A stretch of DNA of 33,924 nucleotides, taken from Muribaculaceae bacterium (GTDB lineage Bacteria > Bacteroidota > Bacteroidia > Bacteroidales > Muribaculaceae). Where the stretch lies: NCBI GenBank assembly GCA_022510445.1, contig JAFLTN010000017.1:1-33924 (forward strand). The letters are read 5' to 3'. Within the stretch, counting starts at the first letter, position 1. Each line of letters starts with the position of its first letter. The notes under the pieces were generated by a model, which saw nothing but the letters and a program-made list of their open reading frames with translations, ran no database searches and had not been told where the DNA came from. Made by a program: the position numbers and the translations under genes. Of this stretch, positions 15,271-23,688 are shown in pieces.

Positions 15271-16644
15271 CTATTTTACTTCTTCGAGCCTCCTTACCGT
15301 TTTGAGGAAAGTGAGAACGAGGAATACGGCAGCAGTGAAAAGAGCCACTGAGAAACTGTAGTAAACTCCTACGGTCTGAAGGTCAAATGTCACTGCAAAC
15401 AAAAGTAATGCCGGTATTCCTATGCATAAATAGCTAATGATGGAAATCCAGAGCAAAGGCTTTACTTCCGACGTACCTCTCAGTGCGTTGACATATGTCA
15501 GCTGTATGCCGTCGCAATATTGGTAAAGCACCAGAGGGGCTATCATCATAACGGCATATTCCACCACACTCTGTTCGGGAGTGAACAGATGAACCATCCG
15601 GTCGGTAAAGAAAAGGAAAGCTAAGGAAGCGAGGGTGGCAAGGGTCATAATTAGATGAAGCCCTCCCTTTGTAACCCTCCTTACAGAAGCAAAATCCTTC
15701 TGACCGGTGAAATTTGCCACCTTGATAGAAGTGGCCCATCCGAAACTCATATAAGTCATAAATCCAAGTTGACCTATGGTATTCATGACCTGATAAGCTG
15801 CAAGCTCGACTTTGCCGAACCATCCGCTCACCACCGCTCCGAACGACCATAGTCCACATTCCACACCGCTCTGAACCATCAGTGGATAAGAAGTTTTCCA
15901 CACTTCCAGGCGCCGTTTATATCCGGAATGCCCCTTTAACAGATTATTCCAGTAAACCCTATACTTGTTTCGGCTTGCAAAGGCAATAACCATTCCGGCT
16001 GCTGCCACTGTTCTTGAAAAGAGAGTGCTCCATCCCGCACCTGCAAGGCCTAATTCCGGAAACCCCCATTTCCCGAATATCAGAACGTAATTCCCTAATA
16101 TATTGAAAGAATCGGCTATTAATATAATCCACATAGGCGTGGCCGTGTCATTCATGCCGTTAGATGTCTGCTGAAAGCAATTGAAGACAACCATTGGCAG
16201 CAAAGTAGGGAGAATGATCAGATAATATTCCTTGGCAAGGGGGAGGATCTCGTCATCCTGACCGAATTTTTCCAGGAAAAAATAAAGGATTGCCATTATT
16301 GCAATGAATATGGCAGTTAATCCTAAGTTAACCAATACGGCTGCCCTCAGCATCCTTCCACCTTCCTGATTGTCTCCTTTGCCGAAAAGAGCTCCGATTA
16401 TTGGCGTGATTCCGCTGGTGAAACCCATTAGCATCACTCCGGAGACAAGGAAAAGGCTGTTGACGAAAGCAGAAGCCGCAAGTTCATTAAGACCATAGGC
16501 CCCCACCATCATAGTATCGGCAAAACTGACTATGATGATTCCCACCTGTGTCACCAAGACCGGTAGCCCTAATTTCAGCAATCCTTTATAGGTTTCCAGG
16601 TATCCTGCGGGTAAAAAGGCCCGATTCTTCACTGATAAGTGCAA
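15271..16644 (-). CDS. MATE family multidrug efflux transporter
   Basis: A 457-residue inner-membrane protein with twelve predicted spans in two similar halves, the layout of the NorM/DinF branch of MATE antiporters, which export cationic compounds in exchange for sodium or protons. The first half opens with LKLGLPVLVTQVGIIIVSFADTMMVG, a typical MATE start with the conserved Asp in the second half of helix 1, and the conserved second-half entry LMVQSGVECGLWSFG is present. The substrate cannot be predicted. Its start faces the tolC-like gene of the exporter, with an 82-bp shared promoter region. It probably has its own message, since the parA gene is 145 bp further on behind a long palindrome. 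Confidence 0.9.
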   Translation of the reverse strand: MHLSVKNRAFLPAGYLETYKGLLKLGLPVLVTQVGIIIVSFADTMMVGAYGLNELAASAFVNSLFLVSGVMLMGFTSGITPIIGALFGKGDNQEGGRMLRAAVLVNLGLTAIFIAIMAILYFFLEKFGQDDEILPLAKEYYLIILPTLLPMVVFNCFQQTSNGMNDTATPMWIILIADSFNILGNYVLIFGKWGFPELGLAGAGWSTLFSRTVAAAGMVIAFASRNKYRVYWNNLLKGHSGYKRRLEVWKTSYPLMVQSGVECGLWSFGAVVSGWFGKVELAAYQVMNTIGQLGFMTYMSFGWATSIKVANFTGQKDFASVRRVTKGGLHLIMTLATLASLAFLFFTDRMVHLFTPEQSVVEYAVMMIAPLVLYQYCDGIQLTYVNALRGTSEVKPLLWISIISYLCIGIPALLLFAVTFDLQTVGVYYSFSVALFTAAVFLVLTFLKTVRRLEEVK

Positions 16645-16665
16645 AATTTTCCGTTTTTAACAGTG

Positions 16666-16673
16666 CAAAGTTA
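16666..16673 (-). promoter_or_regulatory. -7 box of the MATE gene promoter
   Basis: On the minus strand the sequence is TAACTTTG, an exact TAnnTTTG, about 22 bp before the MATE start codon. No good -33 TTTG is seen at the right distance. Confidence 0.5.
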
Positions 16674-16686
16674 CTTATTTTATTGC

Positions 16687-16694
16687 TAATTTTG
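16687..16694 (+). promoter_or_regulatory. -7 box of the exporter operon promoter
   Basis: TAATTTTG is an exact TAnnTTTG, 32 bp before the tolC-like start codon. No clear -33 box is seen, which may mean weak or activator-dependent transcription. Confidence 0.5.
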
Positions 16695-16726
16695 CAGTCC
16701 GCGAAAAAGCAGAATTTTCTGTAGTC

Positions 16727-18157
16727 ATGAGAAAGCAATTCATATCATTATTCGTTCTCTCTTTTTGTGCCCATGCAATGGCCTCAGTAAGTCTTGATTC
16801 CTGCCGGAATATGGCTTTACACAACAACAAGCTTATAAGAATGGCGCGTGAAAATGTAAAGGGTGCCTCATTGCTCCGTGACGCTGCCAGATCAGCTTAT
16901 CTTCCGGGAATCGACTTTACAGGCACTTACATGTATAATCAGCATGAGATAAGACTCTTGGGTGAAGATGCCAAGTTGCCGACCATGTCGTTTGATCCCA
17001 CGACAATGTCATATCAGTATAATCTGGTAAAGGGGCCTGACGGCATGCCCATAAAGGATCCGTCATCGGGGAATTATATCCCGTCGGAAGTGGCAATCAT
17101 CCCTAAAGAGGCTATGACATACGACGTGCATAACGTATTTGCCGGAGCATTTACCCTCACTCAGCCGGTCTATATGGGTGGACAGATCAGGGCTCTCAAC
17201 GAAATTGCCGGTTTCGGTGAGAAGATTGCCGCCGCAATGCAAAATAAGGTTATGCAGGAAATAGTCTATTCTGTCGATGAGGCTTATTGGACTGTCATAT
17301 CCCTGAAAGAAAAAAAACTTCTGGCTGAAAGCTTTGTGAATCTTACGGATTCTTTGGAAAGAAATGTCAAGGCAATGCTCGAAGAGGGGGTTGCCACGAA
17401 AAGTGACCTTCTCGCGGTAGAAGTAAGGGCTAACGAGGCCAAGATTGCACTTGTGAAAGTAAATAACGGACTATCCCTTTCCAGAATGGCGCTTGCTCAG
17501 TTGTGCGGACTCCCCGCCCAGACACAGTTTGAACTAGAAGATGAGGAGATTCAAAATCCTGTAGTGACAGAAAAGCCGCTGACGGCGAATATGGAAGATG
17601 TATATGCACGCCGGCAGGATCTTGAAGTAGTGAGACAGACAATCAATATGCTGAAAGGCAAGGAAAAGCTTTCTCTGAGTGAAATGTTGCCGAAGGTGGC
17701 ACTGTTGGGAGCTTATTCCTTTTCAAACCCTAATGTGATTGACGGTTTCAAAAGAAAATTCGGAGGTGGTTTCAGTGTAGGGGCTGCTCTGACGGTGCCA
17801 ATCTGGCATTGGGGTGGGGATTACAGAAGATATAAGGCTGCGAAGACATCCACTACTGCGCAGCGTCTCCTTCTCGAAGATCTTGAAGAGAAAGTGCAGC
17901 TTCAGGTGAGTCAGGCGCAATTCAGTCTTGACGAAGCGGGGAAAACCTACGAAATGTCGCTGACCAATCTGAAAAAAGCAGATGAAAATTTACGCCAGGC
18001 AGAACTTGGGTTCCAGGAGGGAGTGCTCACAACCAACGATGTATTGATGGCCCAGACAGCGTGGCTTTCTGCCAATTCGGAGAAAATTGATGCAGAAATA
18101 GGAATCCGGTTATGTCACACTTATCTCTCCAAAGTGCTCGGCACAATGGAATATTAA
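16727..18157 (+). CDS. TolC-family outer-membrane efflux channel
   Basis: A 476-residue outer-membrane channel protein with a signal peptide (about 1-19, cleaved near AMA-SV). The mature part starts SLDSCRNMALHNN, the usual first helix of the TolC fold, and shows the two-fold repeat of long coiled-coil helices (about 20-60 and 200-250, then 290-330 and 400-470). The DLLAVEVRANEAK segment and the final TTNDVLMAQTAWLSANSEKIDAEIG helix are typical. It is the outermost part of the exporter whose adaptor and permeases follow. About 97 bp separate it from the adaptor gene, with a weak AT-rich hairpin that may lower downstream expression. Confidence 0.92.
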   Translation: MRKQFISLFVLSFCAHAMASVSLDSCRNMALHNNKLIRMARENVKGASLLRDAARSAYLPGIDFTGTYMYNQHEIRLLGEDAKLPTMSFDPTTMSYQYNLVKGPDGMPIKDPSSGNYIPSEVAIIPKEAMTYDVHNVFAGAFTLTQPVYMGGQIRALNEIAGFGEKIAAAMQNKVMQEIVYSVDEAYWTVISLKEKKLLAESFVNLTDSLERNVKAMLEEGVATKSDLLAVEVRANEAKIALVKVNNGLSLSRMALAQLCGLPAQTQFELEDEEIQNPVVTEKPLTANMEDVYARRQDLEVVRQTINMLKGKEKLSLSEMLPKVALLGAYSFSNPNVIDGFKRKFGGGFSVGAALTVPIWHWGGDYRRYKAAKTSTTAQRLLLEDLEEKVQLQVSQAQFSLDEAGKTYEMSLTNLKKADENLRQAELGFQEGVLTTNDVLMAQTAWLSANSEKIDAEIGIRLCHTYLSKVLGTMEY

Positions 18158-18254
18158 AGATGGGGAAATATAGAAAATCTTTTTGAGATATCTTTTTAAA
18201 TATAAAGGTTTAAGCATACGAATTTAGTTTATTAACGACAATAACAGAAAAACT

Positions 18255-19304
18255 ATGATAGGTAATAAAGATTCCCAGCAACCCCCGATACCTGAAACGG
18301 TAGATGTGAATAAGCCGGAAAGCGTGTCTGCAAAAGACAGGATGCTCATCCTTACAATCGTGGTTGTAATCTTGATAATAGCCGGGCTTGCCATATTCGG
18401 ATTCCTCTTCATAAAACAGGGACCTGACACAGTGCAAGGACAGGCCGATGCCACTGAAATCAGAATCTCCGGCAAACTCCCGGGGCGTGTGGCTGAAATC
18501 TTTGTCGAAGAAGGAGATCATGTAAATGCCGGCGACACTTTGGTGAGAATTCATTCCGCACTGATCGATGCGCGTCTCACTCAGGCGGAGGCCATGGAAT
18601 CTGCGGCAAAGGCAACCAATGCCAAGGTCGATGCCGGAACCAGATCCCAGCTTATCACAGCCGCTTACGAACTTCTCCAGCAAGCCAAGGCTGCCGAAGG
18701 TATAGCAGAAAAAACATATGAGCGTATGGAAAGCCTTTACACTAAAGGCGTTATCAGTGAGCAGAAAAGAGATGAGGCAAAGGCTGCTTATCAGGCAGCA
18801 ACTGCGGGAGTAGGTGTGGCTGAAAGTCAATATGAACTTGCAAAGGCGGGTGCTCAGAAACAAGATAAGGAGGCAGCTTTGGCCATGGTGGATGTTGCTA
18901 AAGGCGGCGTGAACGAAGTCAACGCCCTTCTTGAGGATCAATATCTCACGGCTCCGTGCGCCGGAGAGATCACCGAGATTTTCCCGAATGTGTCTGAACT
19001 GGTGGCTACCGGTGCTCCTATAATGTCATTGCAGAAAGATGATCACTGGGTGGTTTTCAATGTACGTGAAACCTTGTTAAAGGATATTAAGGCAGGAAGT
19101 GTGCTGAATGTATGGATTCCTGCTCTTGATATCACTACCGATGCCAAAGTTTTCTATATAAAGGATCTTGGCACATATGCCAATTGGCAGGCCACGAAAT
19201 CAACCGGAGATTTTGACGCACGCACATTCCAGATAAAAGCCCGTCCGACACAGAAGATTGAAAACCTGCGCCCGGGCATGTCGGTGATTCTTAAAGAAGA
19301 CTAA
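18255..19304 (+). CDS. HlyD-family membrane fusion protein
   Basis: A 349-residue periplasmic adaptor anchored by one membrane span (about 29-53) after a short cytoplasmic tail. A biotinyl/lipoyl-like strand pair (ISGKLPGRVAEIFVEEGDHV, about 71-90) is interrupted by a Lys/Ala/Glu-rich coiled-coil hairpin (about 100-228) and resumes with LTAPCAGEITEIFPNVSELV. A beta-barrel region follows to the end, closing with the usual LRPGMSV. It would bridge the ABC permeases in the inner membrane to the TolC-like channel. Spacing of 35 bp to the first permease implies one operon. Confidence 0.92.
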   Translation: MIGNKDSQQPPIPETVDVNKPESVSAKDRMLILTIVVVILIIAGLAIFGFLFIKQGPDTVQGQADATEIRISGKLPGRVAEIFVEEGDHVNAGDTLVRIHSALIDARLTQAEAMESAAKATNAKVDAGTRSQLITAAYELLQQAKAAEGIAEKTYERMESLYTKGVISEQKRDEAKAAYQAATAGVGVAESQYELAKAGAQKQDKEAALAMVDVAKGGVNEVNALLEDQYLTAPCAGEITEIFPNVSELVATGAPIMSLQKDDHWVVFNVRETLLKDIKAGSVLNVWIPALDITTDAKVFYIKDLGTYANWQATKSTGDFDARTFQIKARPTQKIENLRPGMSVILKED

Positions 19305-19339
19305 GAGTGTAAAACCGGAATATCAATTTCTTGTCACTA

Positions 19340-20497
19340 ATGGCTTTCCGTTCCATTTTCATGCGCAGTGTCCTGCAGATTGTGAGAAGACCCATTTATT
19401 GGGTGGCTTTCTTTATTCTGCCGTTATTCTGTTTCATGCTGCTTACAAGCCTCATGGAAAACGGACTCCCTTCTAAAGTGCCGGCCGCCATGATTGACCG
19501 TGACGGTTCCCAACTATCCAGGAAAATCACCCAGAATCTTTCCGGAATGCAGATGGTTGATCTCGTTGAGGATTGCAACAGTTACACGGAAGCACGACAT
19601 TTAATGCAGGAAGGGAGTATTTTCGGTTACTTCCTGATACCGGAAAATTTTGAGCGGGACCTGATGTCGGGGAGAAAGCCGGTCATCACATTTTACACCA
19701 ACATGACGTATTTTGTGCCGGCTTCCATTCTTTTCAAGACTTTCAAGACCACAGCTCTCTATACCAAGGCTGGAGTCGTCATGACAGTGCTGGAATCTGT
19801 CGGCGCCACAGCTGACGAAGTCACGCCTTTATTATTGCCCATAAATATCCAGGCAAGAGGAATTCATAATCCGGGACTTAACTATGCCATATATCTCTGT
19901 AACTCGTTTATACCGGGAGTCCTGGAACTAATGATTTTCCTTGTGACTTGTTTCAGTCTGGGACAGGAGATAAAATATGGTACATCACGCAAACTTCTGA
20001 TGATGGCTAAAGGCTCGATAGTCAGGGCTCTTGCAGCGAAACTTCTCCCACAGACCATTATCTGGATAGTGATCGCTATCTTTATGGAGTCGTGGCTATT
20101 CAAAATCAACGGCTATCCTGTCTATGGATCCTGGTTCTGGCTGACAGTTTCGGAAATAATGTTTGTACTTGCGTGTCAAGGATGGGCAATATTCTTTTTC
20201 GGAGTCTTGCCCAATCTGCGGCTTTCCTTGTCGGCTTGTGCTCTTTTAGGCATTCTTGCCTTTTCAATCGCGGCTTTCTCCTTCCCGGTTGAAAGCATGT
20301 ATCCTTCAATCGGCATTTTCTCCTGGATTCTTCCGGTGAGATATAACCTGTTGATATATATAGATCAGGCTCTTAACGGAGTCGACATATACTACTCCAG
20401 GGTCTGGTTTGTGGCTTACATCGTATTCATGATTCTGCCTTTCACTCTGCTTTGGAGAATAAAAAAAGAGATGTTGAAACCAGTCTACGCCCCCTGA
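19340..20497 (+). CDS. ABC-2 type transporter permease (first of a pair)
   Basis: Inner-membrane permease of the ABC-2 family, YhhJ/YbhR-like, 385 residues from the ATG at 19340; a TTG at 19331 would add three residues and looks less likely. It has one span near the N-terminus (about 20-40), a large periplasmic domain (about 45-165, with AMIDRDGSQLSRKI) and five or six spans from about 175 on, ending with the basic tail typical of ABC-2. It begins 35 bp after the adaptor gene and ends one base before the second permease. No nucleotide-binding domain is fused to it. Confidence 0.88.
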   Translation: MAFRSIFMRSVLQIVRRPIYWVAFFILPLFCFMLLTSLMENGLPSKVPAAMIDRDGSQLSRKITQNLSGMQMVDLVEDCNSYTEARHLMQEGSIFGYFLIPENFERDLMSGRKPVITFYTNMTYFVPASILFKTFKTTALYTKAGVVMTVLESVGATADEVTPLLLPINIQARGIHNPGLNYAIYLCNSFIPGVLELMIFLVTCFSLGQEIKYGTSRKLLMMAKGSIVRALAAKLLPQTIIWIVIAIFMESWLFKINGYPVYGSWFWLTVSEIMFVLACQGWAIFFFGVLPNLRLSLSACALLGILAFSIAAFSFPVESMYPSIGIFSWILPVRYNLLIYIDQALNGVDIYYSRVWFVAYIVFMILPFTLLWRIKKEMLKPVYAP

Positions 20498-20498
20498 T

Positions 20499-21707
20499 AT
20501 GAATCTGCTGCGTCAACTTTTCAAGGTTTATTGCCACGAATTCAAGCTGGTTATCCACGATCCGGGAATCGTAATTTTCTTCCTGTTTCTTCCGCTTGCA
20601 TATCCGGTGATATATTCCTTAATATATAATCCTGAACTTGTAAGAGACGTAAAGGTTGTTGTGGTAGACAACGACCGCTCCTCTCTGAGCCGCCAGCTCG
20701 TGAGAAATTTCGACGCCACTCAGGAGGCCCTGGTAATAGGTTATGCAGCCGATCTTCCGGAAGGCCGTCGGGCCATGGATTCCCGCGACTGTTATGCTAT
20801 CCTGGAGATACCTGAAGGATTTGGAAAGAAAATAGAGAACAATGAGCAGGGAGAGGCGGTTCTTTACTGTGAAATGAGTCTGTTGCTCAGATACCGGGCA
20901 TTATTGGTGGCCTCTACCAATGTAGCTCAGGCAATGGGTGCGGAAATCATGTCGGAAAAGATAGATCTTGTGGCACCTCTTGCTGAAACGATCGTTAGCG
21001 GCGACCTGATGCCCATAAAAAACATCTCGATGGGGAACATTGCAGACGGTTTTGATTCCTTCATCATGCCGGGAGTGCTGATTCTGATTCTCCACCAATG
21101 CATAATCCTTGCTTCGGGGATGGCCGGCGGTGCAAAGAGAGAAAGGCCCGGATTGATCGGATATAATTCCTATAATGAGGAGCCGAGCATTTTGATGACA
21201 ATGTTGGGCCAGATGTTGTGTTACATCACTATTCTGATGGTTCCAATAATTTATCTTGTGCATTATGTGCCGCTGATGTTTTCCTTCCCTATGGCCGGTG
21301 ATCTGTTTGAGATATTGATGTTCCTAACTCCGATGGTATTGGCATGTGTGGGACTTGGATGGTGTTTCCAGGGCATTGTTTGGGAGCGGGAATCGGTCTT
21401 TGTGCTCTGGGTTGTCACATCGGTAGTCTTCCTCTTCCTATCGGGCCTTACCTGGCCACGTTACGCTATGACAGGATTCTGGAAAGCCTTAAGTGACTGT
21501 ATCCCGGCCACATGGGGAATAGAGGGATTTATCAGGATGAACACCAACGGAGCCACCTTGTCGCAGGTGCATACGGATTATATAAATTTATGGATACTTG
21601 CCGGAGCATGGCTTTTGGCAGCTTATTGCGTGCAGAGATGGCTTGTGAGGCCGGCAGTCCTTAAAGGCTATGATGCTTATGAAGTCACCCGTTCGGCTTC
21701 CATTTGA
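20499..21707 (+). CDS. ABC-2 type transporter permease (second of a pair)
   Basis: A 402-residue paralogue-like partner of the preceding gene, with the same layout: N-terminal span (about 24-44), periplasmic domain (about 50-180) with VVVDNDRSSLSRQLV, which mirrors the DRDGSQLSRKI segment of the first permease, then a bundle of spans ending in a basic tail. The two probably form a heterodimeric channel. No ATP-binding gene lies in the operon or elsewhere in the window, so the ATPase must come from another locus or the pair works differently. The operon ends at a strong bidirectional terminator about 75 bp downstream. Confidence 0.88.
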   Translation: MNLLRQLFKVYCHEFKLVIHDPGIVIFFLFLPLAYPVIYSLIYNPELVRDVKVVVVDNDRSSLSRQLVRNFDATQEALVIGYAADLPEGRRAMDSRDCYAILEIPEGFGKKIENNEQGEAVLYCEMSLLLRYRALLVASTNVAQAMGAEIMSEKIDLVAPLAETIVSGDLMPIKNISMGNIADGFDSFIMPGVLILILHQCIILASGMAGGAKRERPGLIGYNSYNEEPSILMTMLGQMLCYITILMVPIIYLVHYVPLMFSFPMAGDLFEILMFLTPMVLACVGLGWCFQGIVWERESVFVLWVVTSVVFLFLSGLTWPRYAMTGFWKALSDCIPATWGIEGFIRMNTNGATLSQVHTDYINLWILAGAWLLAAYCVQRWLVRPAVLKGYDAYEVTRSASI

Positions 21708-21780
21708 TATTTGATATTCCTTAAGATTTTTTCATACAAAATTCTTCGTCGGTCTAAAAATTTATAAGCCACGGGGGTAA

Positions 21781-21816
21781 AACAAAGGAGACCCAAGGAG
21801 GTCTCCTTTTGTTTTG
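21781..21816. terminator. Bidirectional terminator between exporter operon and tRNA-Tyr
   Basis: AACAAAGGAGAC (21781-21792) pairs with GTCTCCTTTTGTT (21801-21813) across an 8-base loop, with T-rich runs on both sides (TTTTGTTTTG on the plus strand, TTTGTTTTA on the minus strand). It can end the permease transcript and the tRNA transcript. Confidence 0.8.
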
Positions 21817-21828
21817 TTGCGTTATTAG

Positions 21829-21911
21829 TGGGTGGAGATGGATTCGAACCACCGAAGGTAACAACCAGCAGATTTACAGTCTGCCCCATTTGGCCACTCT
21901 GGTATCCACCC
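21829..21911 (-). tRNA. tRNA-Tyr (anticodon GTA)
   Basis: On the minus strand the acceptor arms are GGGTGGA and TCCACCC, with discriminator A. The anticodon loop reads CTGTAAA, giving GUA, flanked by the AGA/TCT stem. The TTCGAATC T-loop is exact, and a long variable arm makes it a class II tRNA of about 83 bases, as expected for bacterial tRNA-Tyr. The CCA end is not encoded. Confidence 0.95.
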
Positions 21912-21946
21912 TTAGCTACAGAGGAATCTCTTCCCCAATGCTGATG

Positions 21947-21978
21947 CAAAATTAATGTGAATATCTTATTTGTGCAAG
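21947..21978 (-). promoter_or_regulatory. Promoter of tRNA-Tyr
   Basis: Minus strand: CTTG (21978-21975), a 20-bp spacer and TAATTTTG (21954-21947), a very good Bacteroidetes promoter about 35 bp before the mature tRNA. Confidence 0.65.
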
Positions 21979-21986
21979 AAATTACT

Positions 21987-21994
21987 TACATTTG
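21987..21994 (+). promoter_or_regulatory. -7 box upstream of the lipoprotein gene
   Basis: TACATTTG matches TAnnTTTG exactly, 26 bp before the start codon. The nearest TTTG upstream is only 14 bp away, so the -33 element is poor. Confidence 0.45.
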
Positions 21995-22020
21995 CAATTA
22001 AGAAATTTTAAGAACTGATT

Positions 22021-23394
22021 ATGAAAGGAACATTAAACAGCTATTTAAAACAATTTCCGGGCATAGTCCTGGCTATGTTATTGCTTTGTCTCTCATCATG
22101 TAAGGAAGACAGGGCTGATATGTCGAGCCTGCTTTCCACGGTGCCCTCTTCAGCAGCCGGCGTGGTGAGCATAAATCTGAAGGCAATGCTTCAGGATGTA
22201 GGTTGCAAGGTCGACGGTAAGGAGATCAAACCGGGAAAAGAGATTACAGATCTCATGAAGAAATTGGATGATAAAGAACGCAATGATCTTATCCGTCTGT
22301 TTAACGGCGACACCGGTGTTTCTCCGGATTGCGCAGTTATTTTCTTTGATTCCAACAGATGTTTTCTTACAGTGTCTTTAGCAGATGTAGATGAATTCTG
22401 CAGATTTTTTGAGGAGGACCGGGGTTCAACTTTTACGGATGCCGGCAACAATGTCAGAATCTGCGAAAATGTGGCCGTAAAAGGTGCTCAGGCCTGGTAT
22501 TGCCTGACTCCCGGAAAAAGGATAGATGCAGATGCCATAGCTGCTTATTCAGTATTAAAGAACTCACAGAGTTTCCTTTCAACCGAAATGGCCGGCCTAT
22601 TTATCAATGCCGATAAGGATATAGTTGGATGGGGTAATATTCAGACTGTTTTATCGGGATTTATGAGCCGTAGCAATCTTAGTATACTTTCAATCGGAAT
22701 GGGCTTTCTTTTTGAGGATGCCCAGAACCTATCTTTCTCGGTGGATTTCGAAGATGCAGAAATGGAAGCTGAAGTGCTCGTTTTGAATGAAAATGGAAAA
22801 CCGGCAAAATACCTTCTTCCCGCCGACAAGATTAATTTAAACACTATTGAGGGTTTGGGTGAGACCTGCGATGCCCTTTTTGCATTCACAGTGACTCCCA
22901 AGATGGTAAGCAAATTCGAAAAAATAGGTTCAGCCATCGGAGGGTCCCTGTTCAGTGAGATTCCGGAGTTGCTGAAAAATATCGACGGCACTGTTGCAGC
23001 CATTTCTTCCAATCCAGATTCGGGAGGGTTCAAATCCATCAACGGAGTGATAACTACAAAAGGAAATGTTTCTCAGGAACTGAAAGATATGATCTCCAAT
23101 GGGATCGCCCCGGTTAAAGAAGACGGAAAAATGTTGAGATTCTCAGACGGTACAGTTACGGGTCATCTTAACGTTAAGGAGAGTGCCGAACAGATCAAAG
23201 GGAGTTGCCTTGGAGTTGTGGTAGATCTCAACGGCTTGGGAGTTGTGAACGGATCAATACCAAATATTCCCTCCACATTCCACAGTCTGACATTTTCGAT
23301 GAATCCGGAATCGGGAGGCATAGAATTTAAACTGGTTCTGAACGGCGCCGACAGCAAGGAGAATATCCTTCTGACCATTCTGAAATCTTGTTGA
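22021..23394 (+). CDS. Lipoprotein of unknown function (DUF4836-like)
   Basis: A 457-residue exported lipoprotein: hydrophobic signal (about 13-23) with lipobox LSSC and Cys27. The mature part starts with SSLLSTVPSSAAGVVSINLKAML, a layout shared with DUF4836 proteins of Bacteroidetes in which a lipobox is followed by a segment on preserving a single value for each instance; resemblance is moderate only. Alternating strand-rich stretches and no catalytic motif suggest a structural or binding role. It stands alone, between the tRNA and the Sus-like locus, with its own promoter. Whether it faces the periplasm or the surface cannot be told; there is no acidic surface-export signal just after the Cys apart from EDRAD. 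Confidence 0.65.
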   Translation: MKGTLNSYLKQFPGIVLAMLLLCLSSCKEDRADMSSLLSTVPSSAAGVVSINLKAMLQDVGCKVDGKEIKPGKEITDLMKKLDDKERNDLIRLFNGDTGVSPDCAVIFFDSNRCFLTVSLADVDEFCRFFEEDRGSTFTDAGNNVRICENVAVKGAQAWYCLTPGKRIDADAIAAYSVLKNSQSFLSTEMAGLFINADKDIVGWGNIQTVLSGFMSRSNLSILSIGMGFLFEDAQNLSFSVDFEDAEMEAEVLVLNENGKPAKYLLPADKINLNTIEGLGETCDALFAFTVTPKMVSKFEKIGSAIGGSLFSEIPELLKNIDGTVAAISSNPDSGGFKSINGVITTKGNVSQELKDMISNGIAPVKEDGKMLRFSDGTVTGHLNVKESAEQIKGSCLGVVVDLNGLGVVNGSIPNIPSTFHSLTFSMNPESGGIEFKLVLNGADSKENILLTILKSC

Positions 23395-23688
23395 AGACGT
23401 AGATTTAATCATAAAGGAATAAAAACTGCGGAATTTATTTCTTAATTAAGTTAATTAACAATGTTAAGAAATATCATATATTGACCATAATCGAAATTAA
23501 AATATATTTTTGCCACATATTTTGGGCTAAAATCTGATATTTGGCACGAAATTGTTAATGTGAATTAAAATAAAAATTTTATAAAAGAACAGAAAAACTC
23601 AATAAGATAACTACTTACAAAAACAACGGCTGAAAAAGAAATATAAGCTGAAAGAATTAAATCAATATACCAACTAAATTTTTCTTGC
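23395..23688. other. AT-rich intergenic region with long leader of the Sus-like locus
   Basis: These 294 bases carry no gene. They hold the susC-like promoter (23481-23512) and then a leader of about 170 bases that is very AT-rich. No minus-strand promoter for an antisense RNA of the kind known at other Bacteroides PULs was seen. Confidence 0.6.
23481..23512 (+). promoter_or_regulatory. Promoter of the Sus-like locus
   Basis: TTG at 23481-23483, a 21-bp spacer and TATTTTTG at 23505-23512 fit the Bacteroidetes promoter. The start would be near 23519, giving an unusually long leader of about 170 bases. Confidence 0.6.
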
